From Litoditis marina (Eukaryota; Nematoda; Chromadorea; Rhabditida; Rhabditidae), in NCBI GenBank assembly GCA_964036275.1, contig OZ038436.1, forward strand, positions 19,805,904 through 19,869,903: a stretch of DNA of 64,000 nt, read 5' to 3'. The notes below the pieces were generated by a model. The model saw nothing but the letters and a program-made list of their open reading frames with translations. It had not been told where the DNA came from and did not search any database. Positions 34,377-47,800 of the stretch are shown here, one piece after another. The position numbers and the translations under genes are program-made. Position 1 is the stretch's first letter. Every line of letters begins with the position of its first letter.

Positions 34377-37300
34377 CTATCCCATAACGACTTTACCCGT
34401 GTCTTCTTTGCCTGCCCTTTTTGGCTTTCCGACGGTGAATGGAATGTACTTGTACTTGATCATGTGCTGAAATCGAAGTATTGGTCTATTGGTCAGAAAT
34501 ATAACAAATTACGAAAAAATGAAACTATTTGAATGAAGTTTTCTCATCATACTTGGTAAATGGAAAAGACTGAATGAATTGTCAATACACACTAGTGCCG
34601 AAGAAGATATACTAAAAATGCTCCTTCAGCTGATTAAATATTCTCCAATTAAGGTCAATTATGCATAATTCCCGCTTTATTTGTTGTGTATCAGTGATAG
34701 TTCATCTCCTATTCTAACATCAATCTACCCGCATGTTTACGCTATGTATATAACTGTAAGGCCGGTAGGTTGAGAAGCACATAAAACCAAAATGCAAAAG
34801 TGAAAACCAACTACTTACGATAAGTAAAAATAAAGACACTCATTGAGGGGTGAATAATCTGTTCTGCGCACCAGCACTTCCGTTCCATTCCTAATCTATA
34901 CCAAAGATAGGGTGACTATGTTGAATGATTCATCAAACCACCCGTTTTTTTGAGACCGGGATTTTGAACCACCCTAATTTCATCAATAGCAGCACTCTAC
35001 TGATGATGAATTCATGTTCCACCCGGTTTTGTAGTTTGATTGCCCAAATTAAACCCCTACAATTCAATCAATTGATGTGGAGAACAAAGTCGCCTTATGT
35101 ATGATCTATACTAACCATGATCTGTCGCTTCATTGTTAAACAGAAGAGAATGATGAAGTACATGACGAGGATCGGCCAGAACACTGGCACATTGAAGAAC
35201 TCGAAGAAGGTACAGAAGGTGGCTATAACAGTAGCCTTCATCGTGGAATGCCTGAAAACGGTAGTAGTAGGATGTAAAAAACCTCACTGGATTAATACGT
35301 TAAGTATTAAAGAAGGACGATTATGTGGACCAATTCCGTGGCATCTGTCCTTTAAACTGCAATTTAAACATGTATTGCAGACTAAAGAACTGAAGCGTTG
35401 GGATTGGTCCACATAATCGTCCTTCTTTTATCGAACGATCACAACTCTACGTCATAGAAATTTCATTATGATTTTATGATTCGTCATACGCCTGATGATA
35501 ACGTGCAAACGAATCTTTGATTTTTGATCAACGAGGAGATGAAACCCAGTTCATGTCTCGGTCAAATCTAAGTTCAGCGGGGTTTTGGCTATTGATCATA
35601 ATTCTAAATCGTAAGCTGCTAGCAGCATATAATTTTAAAATCATTCACATGAATTCGGCTGGCAACGAACATACACCAGGCGACTTTGTTGTGCACAAAA
35701 ATATAATGAAAATCAGGAGTTTCATCTAAATGACTAAACTGATAACTGGTCGAAAACTGAGGTTTTCAACAGTAAAGTTCGACAATTATTGAACTTGGGG
35801 TAGATTAAAATCATGATTTTGAAGAAAATTAGGTGAATCAATGAACCATTCAACAAAGTCGCCCTACGTTTGGCAACGAATATGGTTACATGAAATCAAT
35901 AGATACAATTTTGACACAGGTCAGCAGTTTAGCTATTTTCAAGTCGGTTCGGTTGTATAAAGTGCATCCGTATTCATGCACTGTACGCAAATGTGAAAGC
36001 AAATTTTATCTTGATGTAAAGATAACTACACCACGCTTGCTAAGCGGATGATAAAACAAAAAAACTTACCAAAACTTGAACTCGGGTAACCGTCTCATGA
36101 ACGGACGGAACTCATCGTTCGTTTTTGAAGGCAGCACCGGACCATCATCATCATCGTCATACTGAACAAACATGATTGATTGAGGGCTAATGTAGAAAAA
36201 CAGAAAAGGAGTCAACTAACGAAAAATTTTGCAAAGTTGTGATAGTTGTGAACAAAATGTAGAATACCAATATCCAATATATCACAATTACAAGCAATCA
36301 TAAAATAACGATAAAAGTATAAATAAAGTCATTATTTGTTCTTACCTCGAGAGCTGGATCGATCGACGGGGAGAGGAAGAGGAGGAAGAGATTCAGGTAG
36401 TAGATTCCCACGGCGTAGCACACGATATAGAAGCCCTTAGAAAAATCAAACATGAAAGTAAGTGAAAGGTTCAAAAAATTAAACGAAATATCTGTAATAT
36501 CGGGGAAAATTGTACAATTTACAATTGCCCCCCCCCCCTCACCTTAAGTCCCCCCCCCCCCCCCCCCCCGGTAGTACCATCACCCCCCTCCCAATACGAT
36601 TTCCTATAGAGAGGGGGGTGATTGTAAATGGGGGGTAATTGTACAATGTCGACGTTTAACAATCACCCCCCACAATACAAAATGGGGGGTAATAGTACAA
36701 CCCCGGACCTGTTTAACAATCGCCCCCCACTCAATCCAAACCTGCAGTAAAGAAGGACGTTGTACAATCACCCCCCCCCCCCCCCCCCTAGGGGTGGGGG
36801 CGATTGTACTACGGGTCGGATTCCAACCTATTTCGGCTCAAGGGGGGGGGGGGGGGGGCGATTGTACAATAAACCCGAATCTACATACTGCCAAATATCT
36901 GTATAAGCATGGTATAACGCTCAACTCATTTTCAGTATGTAGTACGCTAGCAAACATGACCAAATACCCGACTGCTCAATATCTGCGAATGCACGTCAAC
37001 CTTAACACTAGTGGCACGCGAATCATCAACAAAACAAACGTAACTATTCCACAAAATTGAAAACATAAAAGTAAATCAAACCTGTAGCATGGCGATTCTG
37101 AAGACAAAAAACAGGAATACACCTGCAGCCATCACCCATCGCACTGCCACCATAGGCGTGAGCCGATCAAGATAGTATTGGTACTTCTGCAAAAATGATA
37201 TTTTATTTGGTTTTCAAGTTATTTGGTGGTTCAGCTTATTCGTTTATTCCGATTATCCCATGTAACATTAACATGCATGAATAACTCAATAACCGTTTAA

Positions 37301-37473
37301 TATGTGTGGACGTGCATCGAGTATTTTTCTACAACTCTTCTCATCTTTAGCAAATAGAAAAAAATTAAAGCCTTTCTGCTTTCAAAAAACGAAAAAAAAC
37401 TCACAACTTCGAAAAAATGAAAGAAGCGCGAGACTATGCCCGGTTTGTCTCTGAGATCATCCATTCCATCCAT
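34377..37473 (-). CDS. RER1: RER1, Golgi-to-ER retrieval receptor
   Basis: Six exons on the minus strand: 37405-37473, 37082-37186, 36346-36435, 36070-36161, 35116-35251, 34377-34466; 193 residues, the family's usual length. RER1 is a four-TM protein of the cis-Golgi that returns ER proteins and unassembled subunits through COPI vesicles, reading polar residues in their membrane spans. Visible blocks: [45 protein letters not shown], an acidic loop [48 protein letters not shown] and [17 protein letters not shown]. The last three are near identical to other animals. The tail ends [11 protein letters not shown]. An acceptor (ATATTTAG) lies 12 nt before the ATG. The start is about 930 nt from that of TBL2 on the other strand, so they may share a promoter region; the 3' end converges with the tetraspanin-like gene. 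Confidence 0.96.
35308..35431. repeat. Hairpin MITE, family B
   Basis: TTAAAGAAGGACGATTATGT to ACATAATCGTCCTTCTTTTA with central TTTAAACTGCAATTTAAA; 124 bp. Lies in an intron of RER1. Confidence 0.8.
36525..36870. repeat. Poly-C/poly-G element with ATTGTACAAT ends
   Basis: Runs of 8-18 C or G alternate with short blocks such as GATTGTACAAT, AATGGGGGGTAAT and TTTAACAATC. The left end (ATTGTACAATTTACAATTG then poly-C) and right end (poly-G then CGATTGTACAAT) form an inverted repeat, so the whole may be a fold-back element. It sits in the RER1 intron between exons 2 and 3. Run lengths may be unreliable. Confidence 0.6.
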
Positions 37474-38407
37474 GTTTGAGCCGGCCTAAATATTTATTCA
37501 GACCATTTGAGAATACCGGCAAAGTGTAATCATTAGGACCACACCAATATTGTAATCTACATTGAAGTATCGGATTCATATTCGACTAAACTGTCTAGCA
37601 AAACAGTTTACAACAAAAAACCCTACGTTTGATTGCTCCATATTGTTAATGTATTCAGCTGAAACATAATGATCTATACACAATACGTCTACGAAGTATT
37701 CTGGTAATCGTAATCTAGGCAATAGCGACTGTGAGATTTTAGCTTTTAGGAACATGTTTGATTCTGCACACGTATTTACCAGAACGTTTCCACACAGAAC
37801 AGAAAATAACAGGTTGAACAAACGGTTAAAATTACGGAACACGCTTATCCAGTTTCTTGGCGATTTGTTGGCAAAAAAACTGATTAAATGAAGTTAGTCG
37901 TAATCGGGGTTTAATGAACTAGTTTTATTTATTATCTGTTTCAGGCCGGTTAGTTTGAGAAAACATCAAAATCCATAATCAAAGCTAAAAATTTCGCTAA
38001 AAATGACCATGAGGAACACAACGAAATAGATGCAAATCGGAGATTGTTTTAAGGAGCTGTAGTTTTTCATTAATTGTTGAAATGCGCATTTATCGATCGA
38101 AAACTCGGAACACGTCAGACAACTGCGTAAACGCAGGACACATTTAAATACACACCATCGAGAACAAACACAGCAAAAAACGTATATCAGGCTGTGAGGT
38201 TATTTGAATAAGTGAACTAAGCAATCTTGATGTGATACAATAGCAGTAACTCAGCTAAATAATCGAGTAAACACTATACAAGTGTATGTCCTAAGTTTAC
38301 ACCTTGAGCAATTCAAATCCTTTTCAAATAATAATTCAATTAGCTTATTTTCTATCGTCTTTTGATCATTGTCTTATTGATTATTATTCTTTCTCTTTTC
38401 AGGAATA

Positions 38408-41400
38408 ATGATCAATATTGATGCCTTGGATCTCCAAACACTCATAGCCGGTCTGGTAGCGGTGATTGTTGTGATGGGGAGTGGTATTATTTACCTCAAT
38501 TTCAAGGAAAAGGAGCGAGGAGAAGAAGAACCTGAGTGAGTAAACTTGACCCGGTGCTCATCGAATGTTATAGTGTTTCTGTGACATTTACTTCCGTTCT
38601 TATTAACTTTTTTAAATCTCAGAGCCCCTTATTCCACTGTTCAAGAAATGATCAAGAAACTATGAAACGTTTTAATCCTAAAGCTTCACTATTTATTTTA
38701 TCGCGCGATTGATATTTCAGGGAGGAAAACGAAGAGCTAGACGAGGCTGCTGGCGATCAGGACACTCGACAACAAGTTGCGAAAGGAAAGGGCAAGAAGG
38801 GAAATGATCGAAATGCAAAGGTAAGTGGGTAGATTGTAACAACTTCAACGTATATATGTGTTTTGATTTGTTAAAAGAGATAATTATAACTGGTTGGGGA
38901 AGTTTTGATTACTCTGGTGATTGTTTTTCACTGTTCTCCCTTCTTTACTTCTATTAGTTGTTGGATCGTAAGTACTTAGACTTACACATACGGTGTGTTG
39001 GCTTCACATTGCCAGAGAGAAAGGAAAGCACTTTTCTGATATTGTAAGTGATTAACTGATCACTAGTTCGACAATACTGATTTTCAATACATATTGTTGC
39101 AGAAACAAACATCTTACGACCATCCATGGTGTCTGACTACTCTGAAGGGTCACACGAGTCAAGTTACTGGTATCGACTTTGCGCAAGACGGAAAGAAGTT
39201 CGCGTCCGTATCCACTGATCGAAATGCGTTTATCTGGAAGGTTGCGGTACGCTTTAGTTCTTTTTTTAGCAGTTTCTTTCAGTCTTACAATAGATAGAAT
39301 GCGATTTATTTTCAAAGTATTGCGCAGAGAATGATAAGTTTTGTCCAGTTGCCTGATGATCACAACACTTGTTACTTAACTGGAAACTTTTAGGATTTCA
39401 CTGCCAAGGAACATATGTCAAGCCGACAGCTCCTAGATTTTGACACTGCCTCCAAAGTTGCCTTCGCCCCGGATAGTAAAAGTGTTGTATTCAGCATGAA
39501 GCGAGATAACAAGGTTGGTCGACATGAAATTTTGAAATTCTCAGATCTCATTTACAGTCTATACAAATATTAACTTTAGAAAACCTGCTCATCATTCGAG
39601 CTAACCGAAAACAAAGTGTCAATTAGTAAAATACCCCTTCTTCAGTCATTTGAAGTGGTAACCGATTACTCCGATTTCTCAGTTCACGGTACCAATGATA
39701 TCTCTTTTCTCTTACCTACCTCACGTGCCCCGAAAAGGCAAAGCAAAGAAGGTTTAGAATTAGCATTTTTCGTGCAAATGCTTACTGAGCTCTGAGCACC
39801 AATCAAAAAAATGTTGTTTTAAACTATTAAAAAACTAGAAACACCAATCCCATCCTGTTTTTTTAGCTTGCTGTTTACAAAATGGCAAAGAATACCTCGG
39901 GGGCAGTGAAGCTTGTTCACGCCGAAAGTGTTGAGTTCCCGTCCATTCATAAATTGGATATTTCTGCTATGGGAATCGCGTCCACTGGTTAGTTTGTCTT
40001 TGAAAGTAAAAGTCGCTTTATTCCATAATAGAACTGTAGAACTTTGTTCACTCTTGTGAATATAGTCGGTATAGGGTAGGGAAATCATATGTCTGTTCAG
40101 TCGATTGCATATAATAGAATTTTAAAATTTTCAACAGAGTTCATTAGTTGTTTTTCGTTTAGGCATTCCAATATTTTCAGGAAAATTTCTGATGACGTCA
40201 TCTCCGGATATGAAGATTGTTATCTATGATATCAGAGGCGAGGTAACTTGAATGTGAAAACAGGGTCGTACGTTGCTCTGGCTTGTTACCTCCCGACAGT
40301 TATTGTAAATAGTGTTCAGGAAGACTCGTACAGTGATTTCAGATATGAATAGCGAAATTAGTTATTGACGGCCCAGATTAACTTTCATTTGCGGAATTAT
40401 CTATTGAAAGTGTAAAGATAGTAGATGCTTGCTTTACAGACTAGATCTACAGATATCGCTAATGGTCCCGGGTTCCCGCTCTCGCCATGAAACACAATTT
40501 GTTTTAGCTGACGACGTTCTAATACCTAATAACCGGCCTTTCATTTCAGGTGTTGAAATGTTTGGAGCCGAAAGTGAGTTCGTTGTTCGACTGTACAATC
40601 TCGCCGGATGGACGGTTTGTCTCCATAGCTGGCTTCACTCCCGATGTATTCGTCTATGAGGTCAGTTTAGCATTCCATCCATAGGCAGAATAGTTCAATG
40701 CCGGTGGAACTAAAATTAGCGTGCGTAACCCTGAAACGGAGACGATGCCCGTGAAAAATAAATTTTTTTATCCTATTTGTCGAGTTTCAAACGGTTTAGG
40801 TTCTAAAAATGAGCGTAAGTTTCAGAAAAGAGCCAAAAATGAGCATATGTCAGCGCCATTGTGGACGAGATATTTCACCTATGATTCCACCCAGCATGTC
40901 ACTGGTCTATCTAGGAAATGCAGTCCGACATTGTCAATTCGTAATGTTATACGGAGTTTGTTGAATGTTGATTGTAGTTTGATCGCGCCGCATTTGAAGC
41001 ATAGTTCGCGAGTTCTGATGAGTTTGTGGATTGGTCTTAACTCACATTCGTGTTAACGGAAGCAAAACTCAAACATTGCATTTATAGTATTTTGCCTTGA
41101 CGTTTAACGAATTTCCCCTTCTAGAGCTACAATTTCGATTACCTTTGTTCATTCATATAATTCTATTTGATAATGTGACAGTGTTTATTTACAGCCCACG
41201 TTCAACCGGAACGGTGATTTCGTGGATTGTAAGCGAGCCTTTGATCTCACGGTAAGTCGTTTAGTCTGACATGGTGACTGGTTTACTTTTGTTTCCTCTG
41301 GCTTGAAACGTATGAAAAAATATGGAAATTCGTAGTACTGATTAAAGTGGGGTAGCTATGAAATTGGAAACTTCAATAACCACCCATGAATAAGTGGGTG

Positions 41401-43525
41401 ACAATAAAGCGACTGGCAGCAGGCAGCAGTATTCCACCCTGATACCACCTTTGGCACGATTTCAGATTTAAAAATACAAATCACCATATGAGAGAAGTAG
41501 GGAACATTGACTTTTTACTCCCCACCTTTCTGAATTTGTATTGTGTTTAGGGAATTGTAGTTTGACCCCCCCCCCCCTCACCGGGGGGTGATAATTCAAT
41601 TTATCACCTGCAATACAAAAGTTTGAGGGTGGGGGGTGAAAAGTAAACATTTCCGGTGTTGAAGTTTGACCCCCCACCATTGAAGTTCTACCCCCCGCCG
41701 ACCCAGGTGGGGGGTAAATAGTAAATGTCGAAGTTGAATTTTGACCCCCCCCCCCTCTCCTAGATTTTCAGGTTTTAGCTTGGGTGGGGGGTTGAAGTGC
41801 TACGGGGGGGACCCAACTAAAGTGGGGGGCGATACTTCAATTTTCCCGAGAAGTACACACGAGTGATTTCATGAAGAATTCCATGCAGTTCATGACGTAT
41901 TTGTACTCTGGAGTTTGAATATGAGGATAATCCTTTCCACCTCTTATTGTGGAATCCACTTAGTGCTAGGGTTGGAAACCCCGCTGAAACAAGATTATGA
42001 CAATCCAGCCAACCTTGAATATGTATTGTAGATTGTAGCGGGGCGCAGTATGTTTCATGTGGTAAACCATAATTGATTAGGTTGCATGGACGTGTGTTGC
42101 CTATTGCTATTGCTTCATTTTATCAAAATTCAAAATGCCCCCTTTCATTTTTCCGCCTTGGTTGTTGTAAATGATAATAGTTGTTTTGTTCTGAGCCCAT
42201 TTTGCGTCATTTATATAAATATTGATCGATATTACAGGGTCATTCGTCGGGAGTGTTTTCTGTTGCCTTCAACCAAGACGGTTCTCGTGCCGTCACGGTA
42301 TCACGTGACGGATTCTGGCGCGTGTTTGATACCGATATCCGCTACGCTCAGGGACAGGATTCGAAGGTTTTGCGAAAGTACGTCACTCAGTTCAAAATAT
42401 CTCAGTCTCAGACAATTACCAGAACCAGAACACACCTTGTCGACCTATCGATATTAAACATTCTATTTTTTTATGCTGATCAATCTCAGACGATCGGTGG
42501 AAATTGTTTTGGTTTGAAACTGAGTACTGTACCGAGAATATCTGAAAATGTGAATATTTTACATGGGTTCATTTGGTATATTTGTGAACATGTATAGATA
42601 AAGGTATCGAATAATTAGAAACATTTCATTGATTACTTTGTTCAGAGGCGAATGGTCCTCGCTGAAGGCTGCCGCCCCCGACAGGGTGAAGTTGGCAGTC
42701 AGTCCCTCGGGTGGCTCTATCGCCATTGCCGTCGGAACCACCCTACGCTTCTTCAGCTCTGAAGATGTCAATATGGAGTTCCCGGAAAGTGAGTCATTCC
42801 TCGGTTGATTTTATTTTTGTATATGATATTTGACACGCGCGGTATTCGTCTTGTAAGATGAAAACACCGCTCTCGGTTAGTTGGAGTTATGGTTGAAGTG
42901 GTCTTCAATTTTACCTTGTTAATGTTTACCACGTGTTGAAATTCACACGTGCAAATAAGTAAGATAACTAACATCTGATTCTGAATGAAGTGACCGACAT
43001 AGTAACTAGTAGCTATTAGCTAACTAGAAAATAATGCCGATATAATGTGCGTGAGTAATAGTTCTGCAAGTCAACATATTTTTGTCCATCTCTGATTCTG
43101 AAATGTTTAGTGCTGGACGTGCATGCGTCTGCAATCGAGTGCATGCGGTTCTCGCCGTGTGGCAAGTGGCTGGCAACATGCGGAGACAAGTATATTCGAG
43201 TCTTCCACAATGTACCGGAATTTCACAGTCAGATTGTGAGATTGGAAAATGTATGTCCATTATCTGTGTTATGAGCTGAAATCACTTCAATCAAAAATTC
43301 ATAAAAATTTTATTCAATTTTGACCAATCCACTACCAATTTTTTGGTCTCGGAGGCAAGCAATCTGCTCTCCGTTTTTCTTGCTAGGCTACTGTTCCAGG
43401 AAATACATGTATTTCATAAGTTTCCAAAGTTGCAGAATCTTCCTCAAATAACCGGCGAGGCTGCTCGTAGAAGAATTCAGGATCAGATAGAAGAAGCTAG
43501 AGAGAATCTGTCGAAGTTTGTATAG
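38408..43525 (+). CDS. TBL2: TBL2, ER-anchored WD40-repeat protein
   Basis: Twelve exons: 38408-38535, 38721-38820, 39103-39246, 39394-39513, 39867-39987, 40181-40242, 40550-40660, 41195-41251, 42238-42377, 42646-42788, 43111-43250, 43436-43525; 451 residues (human TBL2 is 447). The ATG lies 5 nt after a TTTTCAG acceptor. A TM segment (LIAGLVAVIVVMGSGIIYL) is followed by a charged Lys/Glu linker and WD repeats starting HPWCLTTLKGHTSQVTGIDF. Typical TBL2 blocks: DFTAKEH, FLMTSSPDMKIVIYD, SIAGFTPDVFVYE, CKRAFDLTGHSSGVFSVAF, SRDGFWRVFDTD, WLATCGDKYIRVFHN and a terminal coiled segment (RRRIQDQIEEARENL). TBL2 is an ER membrane protein tied to PERK/eIF2alpha stress signalling. The exon 3 donor is ambiguous (39240 or 39246); 39246 keeps the family's spacing. 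Confidence 0.95.
41515..41850. repeat. Poly-C/poly-G element in TBL2 intron 8
   Basis: Alternating C and G runs with spacers such as TTGAAGTTTGACCCCCC, GGGGGTGAAAAGTAAACATTT and GTAAATGTCGAAGTTGAA. Similar in style to 36525-36870, but the spacers differ, so it is a related or convergent element. Confidence 0.55.
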
Positions 43526-43820
43526 CTTATTAGATTTTGTTAGAGTAGAGTTTGATGATCCATTTATATTTATTGTTATTGTACGTTTTACATATTCAAT
43601 CACGTTTGTTTTAGATTATAGTAATTTATTGCCTTGTGAGTTATCGGGTTTCACGAGTTCACCGTTTCGATTGTGAGCCATGTGAATAATTGTTACTTCC
43701 TGGTTGTCGGGTTTGAACGTTTGGTTTATTGTACGTGTTTTGTACTTTTATCCTGTTTACTCGTAATGAACACGTTGGTTTGTTTTCTCGGTTGTAATTT
43801 ATTCATAGCGGGCTCTAACT

Positions 43821-44352
43821 ATGGGTCGGTCTAAATCGGATAAGGTGGGTTTTAATTCAATGTTCGATCGCTGTAGCTGAATTTTTTATATTTGCAAGTG
43901 TTTTGGGAAGCATACAAATCAGGGAATTACATGAGACATGAGATTTTAAGGTCAATTCGAAATCCAAATCAGAAGGCAAGAATCGTCTTGAAGCATCTTT
44001 GTATTTTCTCGAGTGGACGGTAAGTACAGCAAATGTTTGATCAATGCACAATTATATTGAAACTGGAGTAAATGTGAACTTTCGGTTATGGAATGGAAAT
44101 GTATCAAAACAATCTAAGCTATAATTTAATTCCACTCAGCAGCGTTTGTAGTTAGATCTCTACGCAGATTCAAGATGGTACTTATTGAATGAATGTTGTT
44201 GCTGAGGGAAGACGTGAAATACAGTTCAAACTGTGTCATCCCTCATCTTCAGAAATCTGCCCTGCAAGCTCACAGTCGAACTATCAACGAATTGTATTTG
44301 AAGAAGCTGGTGGAACACTGTACAAAAAGCAAAATAGACGATAGCAACGCGA
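43821..44352 (+). CDS. Unrecognised gene, first coding exons
   Basis: The ATG at 43821 lies 12 nt after an AG acceptor (TTTATTCATAG), 295 nt past the TBL2 stop. A consistent chain is 43821-43848 (MGRSKSDKV), 43899-44019 (VFWEAYKSGNYMRHEILRSI, RNPNQKARIVLKHLCIFSSG) and 44225-44352 (SNCVIPHLQKSALQAHSRTI, NELYLKKLVEHCTKSK, IDDSNA); the last may instead start at 44207. The donor at 44353 (A|GTGAGT) is strong, so more exons must follow; I could not find the next one. These could be the N-terminal exons of the gene at 50191-54118, with the minus-strand gene lying inside the intron, through a doubtful exon at about 49700-49852. A basic, helical segment around GNYMRHEILRSIRN vaguely recalls nucleolar Nepro-type proteins; that is a guess. 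Confidence 0.5.
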
Positions 44353-44848
44353 GTGAGTTTCGAAGATCTTCTCACTTTACGGTCCTTGTAGAAATCATTT
44401 TGGATAACGGGTCTAGAACTATATTTAAAAAAACGGCTACTTTCAATAATGTGACAGCCTGGTTAGGCTTTTGTTCATATTGCTTGGTGGCAACAAGAGT
44501 TTTGTGACTGATATAGTTTATTTTTCAGTTTTAAAAAGAAACATAACAAGTGTGAAGTTGTGCAACATGCAAACTTAACATTAGAGAGTGGGAAACAAAA
44601 AAGTGAATTCAAAAACACACACAACAAAATTAACAATTGTGAGCAAATAAATTTGAGCACGTTAACACACAGAACAAATCTTGTCAGAGTAGCGAAAACC
44701 GCAAGTGTTTTAGAATAATATCAAAGGGTGATACAGTTACAGATAATACTCTACGAGAAAAATACCATCAAAGCTCAAAGAACTACAAATTTCTGATTAA
44801 ACAGTTAGTTACAACAAAGAAAGAGGGTCAATTGAGTAGTAGTTTAAC

Positions 44849-47800
44849 CTACTGTTGAATATCTGCCTCGGTGGTAACGGGGCTCAATCCAAGGGATGCT
44901 TCTGGGGTGAACTTGTCACATTCCTCCGGTCCATCCTCACAGATGACCAGTTCATTTGCAGTTGCGTACTTCAGGTATTCGGCCTTGAACGATCTTCGAC
45001 CAGTATCTCTGCAATGAGAAAATACATTTTAACTACTGTCGCACTCTATCGTATTCGTTGATTATTGATTCTGTAGTAACCACACAGATGTATGTGGATA
45101 CTGTTGTTACTACAGAATCATAGTACGTCGTTTGCATGACACTTTCGATGAATATGTGGATGACTACTCACAGGAAATACTGTGATTACACGTCATAGTT
45201 ATATAGAATATAGGCAAAACGGTTGCATGACACTTTAGTTGTACAACTCCTCAAAATCTCAAAAACATTTCAGTATTGTAATAAACGACCAAACTCCAAA
45301 CTGAACAACTAGGAATGGGAAGTAGATAATGACGTGTAAGTTCAGTGAAAGAAAAATATCTGTGCCGAACCAGTGGGGAAAATGTACTAACAGGAAATAC
45401 TGAATTGTAATAATTTGATGTCCTCGAACACGTGCTTCCGCCACTACATCTCCAGCCGGCCACATTGGAACCCCGCCGGCACGCGTAATACGGTCAAGAA
45501 AATCTGCAAATGACTATGACAACAAAATTTTCTAGTTTAGAAGTACTCCCCGAATTGACGGTTATGGCACGAAAAAGTTGATTACTTCTATCGAGTTTGT
45601 TCACATCCTATGTATCTTGGACAATTTTTCAATGGTACTGCCTAGGTTCCTGATCCTGTCGACAACATCTACCAGTGGCCGTATCCGTCAATGCTAAAAT
45701 TCACCCCGCGGGGTAAATTTTCTACCGCGCACCTCAAAAAATACATTGGTGCGGGAGAGAAACTATCTGCAGGATGACGCGAGGCTACCCCGCTGTCTAC
45801 ATCCACGTCAATTTCACGCACCACACAATGCGAGTATCGAGTGAATATATTTTGAATCAGAGTATTCGAACCAATTATTATTCAACTTACTAATGATGGT
45901 GTCAGTATCAAGATCGATATAGGAATTGTTCTTCGGGTTGAAGCGCGAAGTCACCCACTGGCGATTGCGAATATCGTAGGCCTAGGAAACATATATGACG
46001 ATTAGGTAGGTCATAATTTTTGAACTTGACTTCTTATATAGCTTCCCCCGTTTCCAATTTGTCGGTACGGTGCTATTATAACGGCTCGTACGTGAAAGAA
46101 GCAGTAAATGATGGTGCAACAATTGTCTTCTGTGAGATGTTATTCTACGAAGAACTACTGCCATAAGCCCATAAGTCCTACCTCATTAGAAACTAAGAAT
46201 ATTTGCAAACTGCTACATTCCGCAAAACAATAACAAAAAATCTCGGGGAAGCAGGAAAATACTCACATGTCGGACTGCAGCATGGATGAATTTACGATAG
46301 AAGGATGTGAGCTGCTTTTCCGAATTCATCACTTTGAAGCGGTCGTTCTTGCGCATAGAATTGTAGAGTGCAGCCAAATCCGTGCCTGAACAAATATTTT
46401 ACCCGATCGGTTCAATACCCTTTTTCTCTTAGTTCATTTTCTGTTCACCGCTTAGTCCGGTTAAGAGTCAAGGTGATGTTCTTGTACTTTCTAAATACAC
46501 ATCTCATATCGAGTGCAGTAATGAGGTACCTAATTTCAAGAAAGCCTTCGCATTAGTTAGCATGCATTAAAATAATTTTGGAAATAAGACATAGTTTAAT
46601 CTCACGTGGTGGTCTGGCTCGCGAAGTATTGCCGGTGAAACAAGGTACATGGATGTTTGGAGTCTCGAATTTTCAAATTTACCCACCATTTCCATATTTA
46701 CCGGCAAACAAGGGCCAGTTTTCGTCCGGACAGGGAAGAGTGCCGAATCCGACGATGAACCGGTTATTACTATCACAACTTGGTTCATGTGCTGCAGCTA
46801 GCTGCGCATTCACACGTTCTGTCTTCTTCGCCACCTGACTGGTATGGTTGATCTGGAAGCAAACTATTACAACAAGTGCGGATGATGTCTACTAATTTGG
46901 CCACCAAACCGGTGGAGATAAATATTATGATCACCTATAATGACCATTTGAAGGCAGACAACTTATTTATCTTATTTTTGGTATATATTAGTTATGGTCA
47001 GTCAGAAGACGGTGGTAAGTCTTCTCGTCCTGTTTGTAAAGTTCTCAGAGGGGTTCAACTGATGATGAGCCAACCCTCTGAGAACAACACCAAAATCGTC
47101 TTGAATCAGGGTCGAAACGATTTTGAGTGGCACCTTTCACTGAGCACATATTTCCATAATTAGTATATAGTTATATTGATCACCAAAATACAAAACTGAA
47201 CTAGATTCGAACTGTATTCAAATTCAAAACGAGAGCAGAAATTTGTGAAAGCTTGTGTTACGTTAGATTGTTTAAATTCCCACCTGCAAGGCGATAGCGA
47301 TGAGCCATTGGTGGGTCTTCACCAAATCATCTTTTCCCTCCTCTTCATACTTGATTGCTTGGTCCAGAAGTTTCACAATATTCAACTCCCCAACAAATGG
47401 ACTACCTTCCTGACTGCAAGTCTGCAAATAGTTATGTCAATGATTTCGAACGTAACAAGAGAGAAAACAGTTTTTAGGCTACACTTTACTATGTTATCAT
47501 ATCTAAGCTCTGAGATAGTCTTAACCAACCGTTACAATACCGCAAAGAAAAAATGCTAGGCAGTCTTCTTTTTCATTCGTTTGGCGATTGTTTCATAGGG
47601 GAGTCGTTCGTTATAAATTTGCGAAAAAGTCTCGATATCACGTTGAGATCTCACATCAAAAACACACTTTGGTTTGCCGTATAATTCATTTCAAGGGGAA
47701 TTAATTATTATCACACGCGGTTTGGCATGTTCTAACGAAGGGGTGTGACCATATAGAAACGATTGAAAGCATCTTCAATGAACGACGGACTAAGAGTGAC

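Noticed and set aside
36794..37060. 88-codon frame beginning in the poly-G region
   Set aside because: Crosses the poly-G element and RER1 intron; run length is uncertain and no splice signals.
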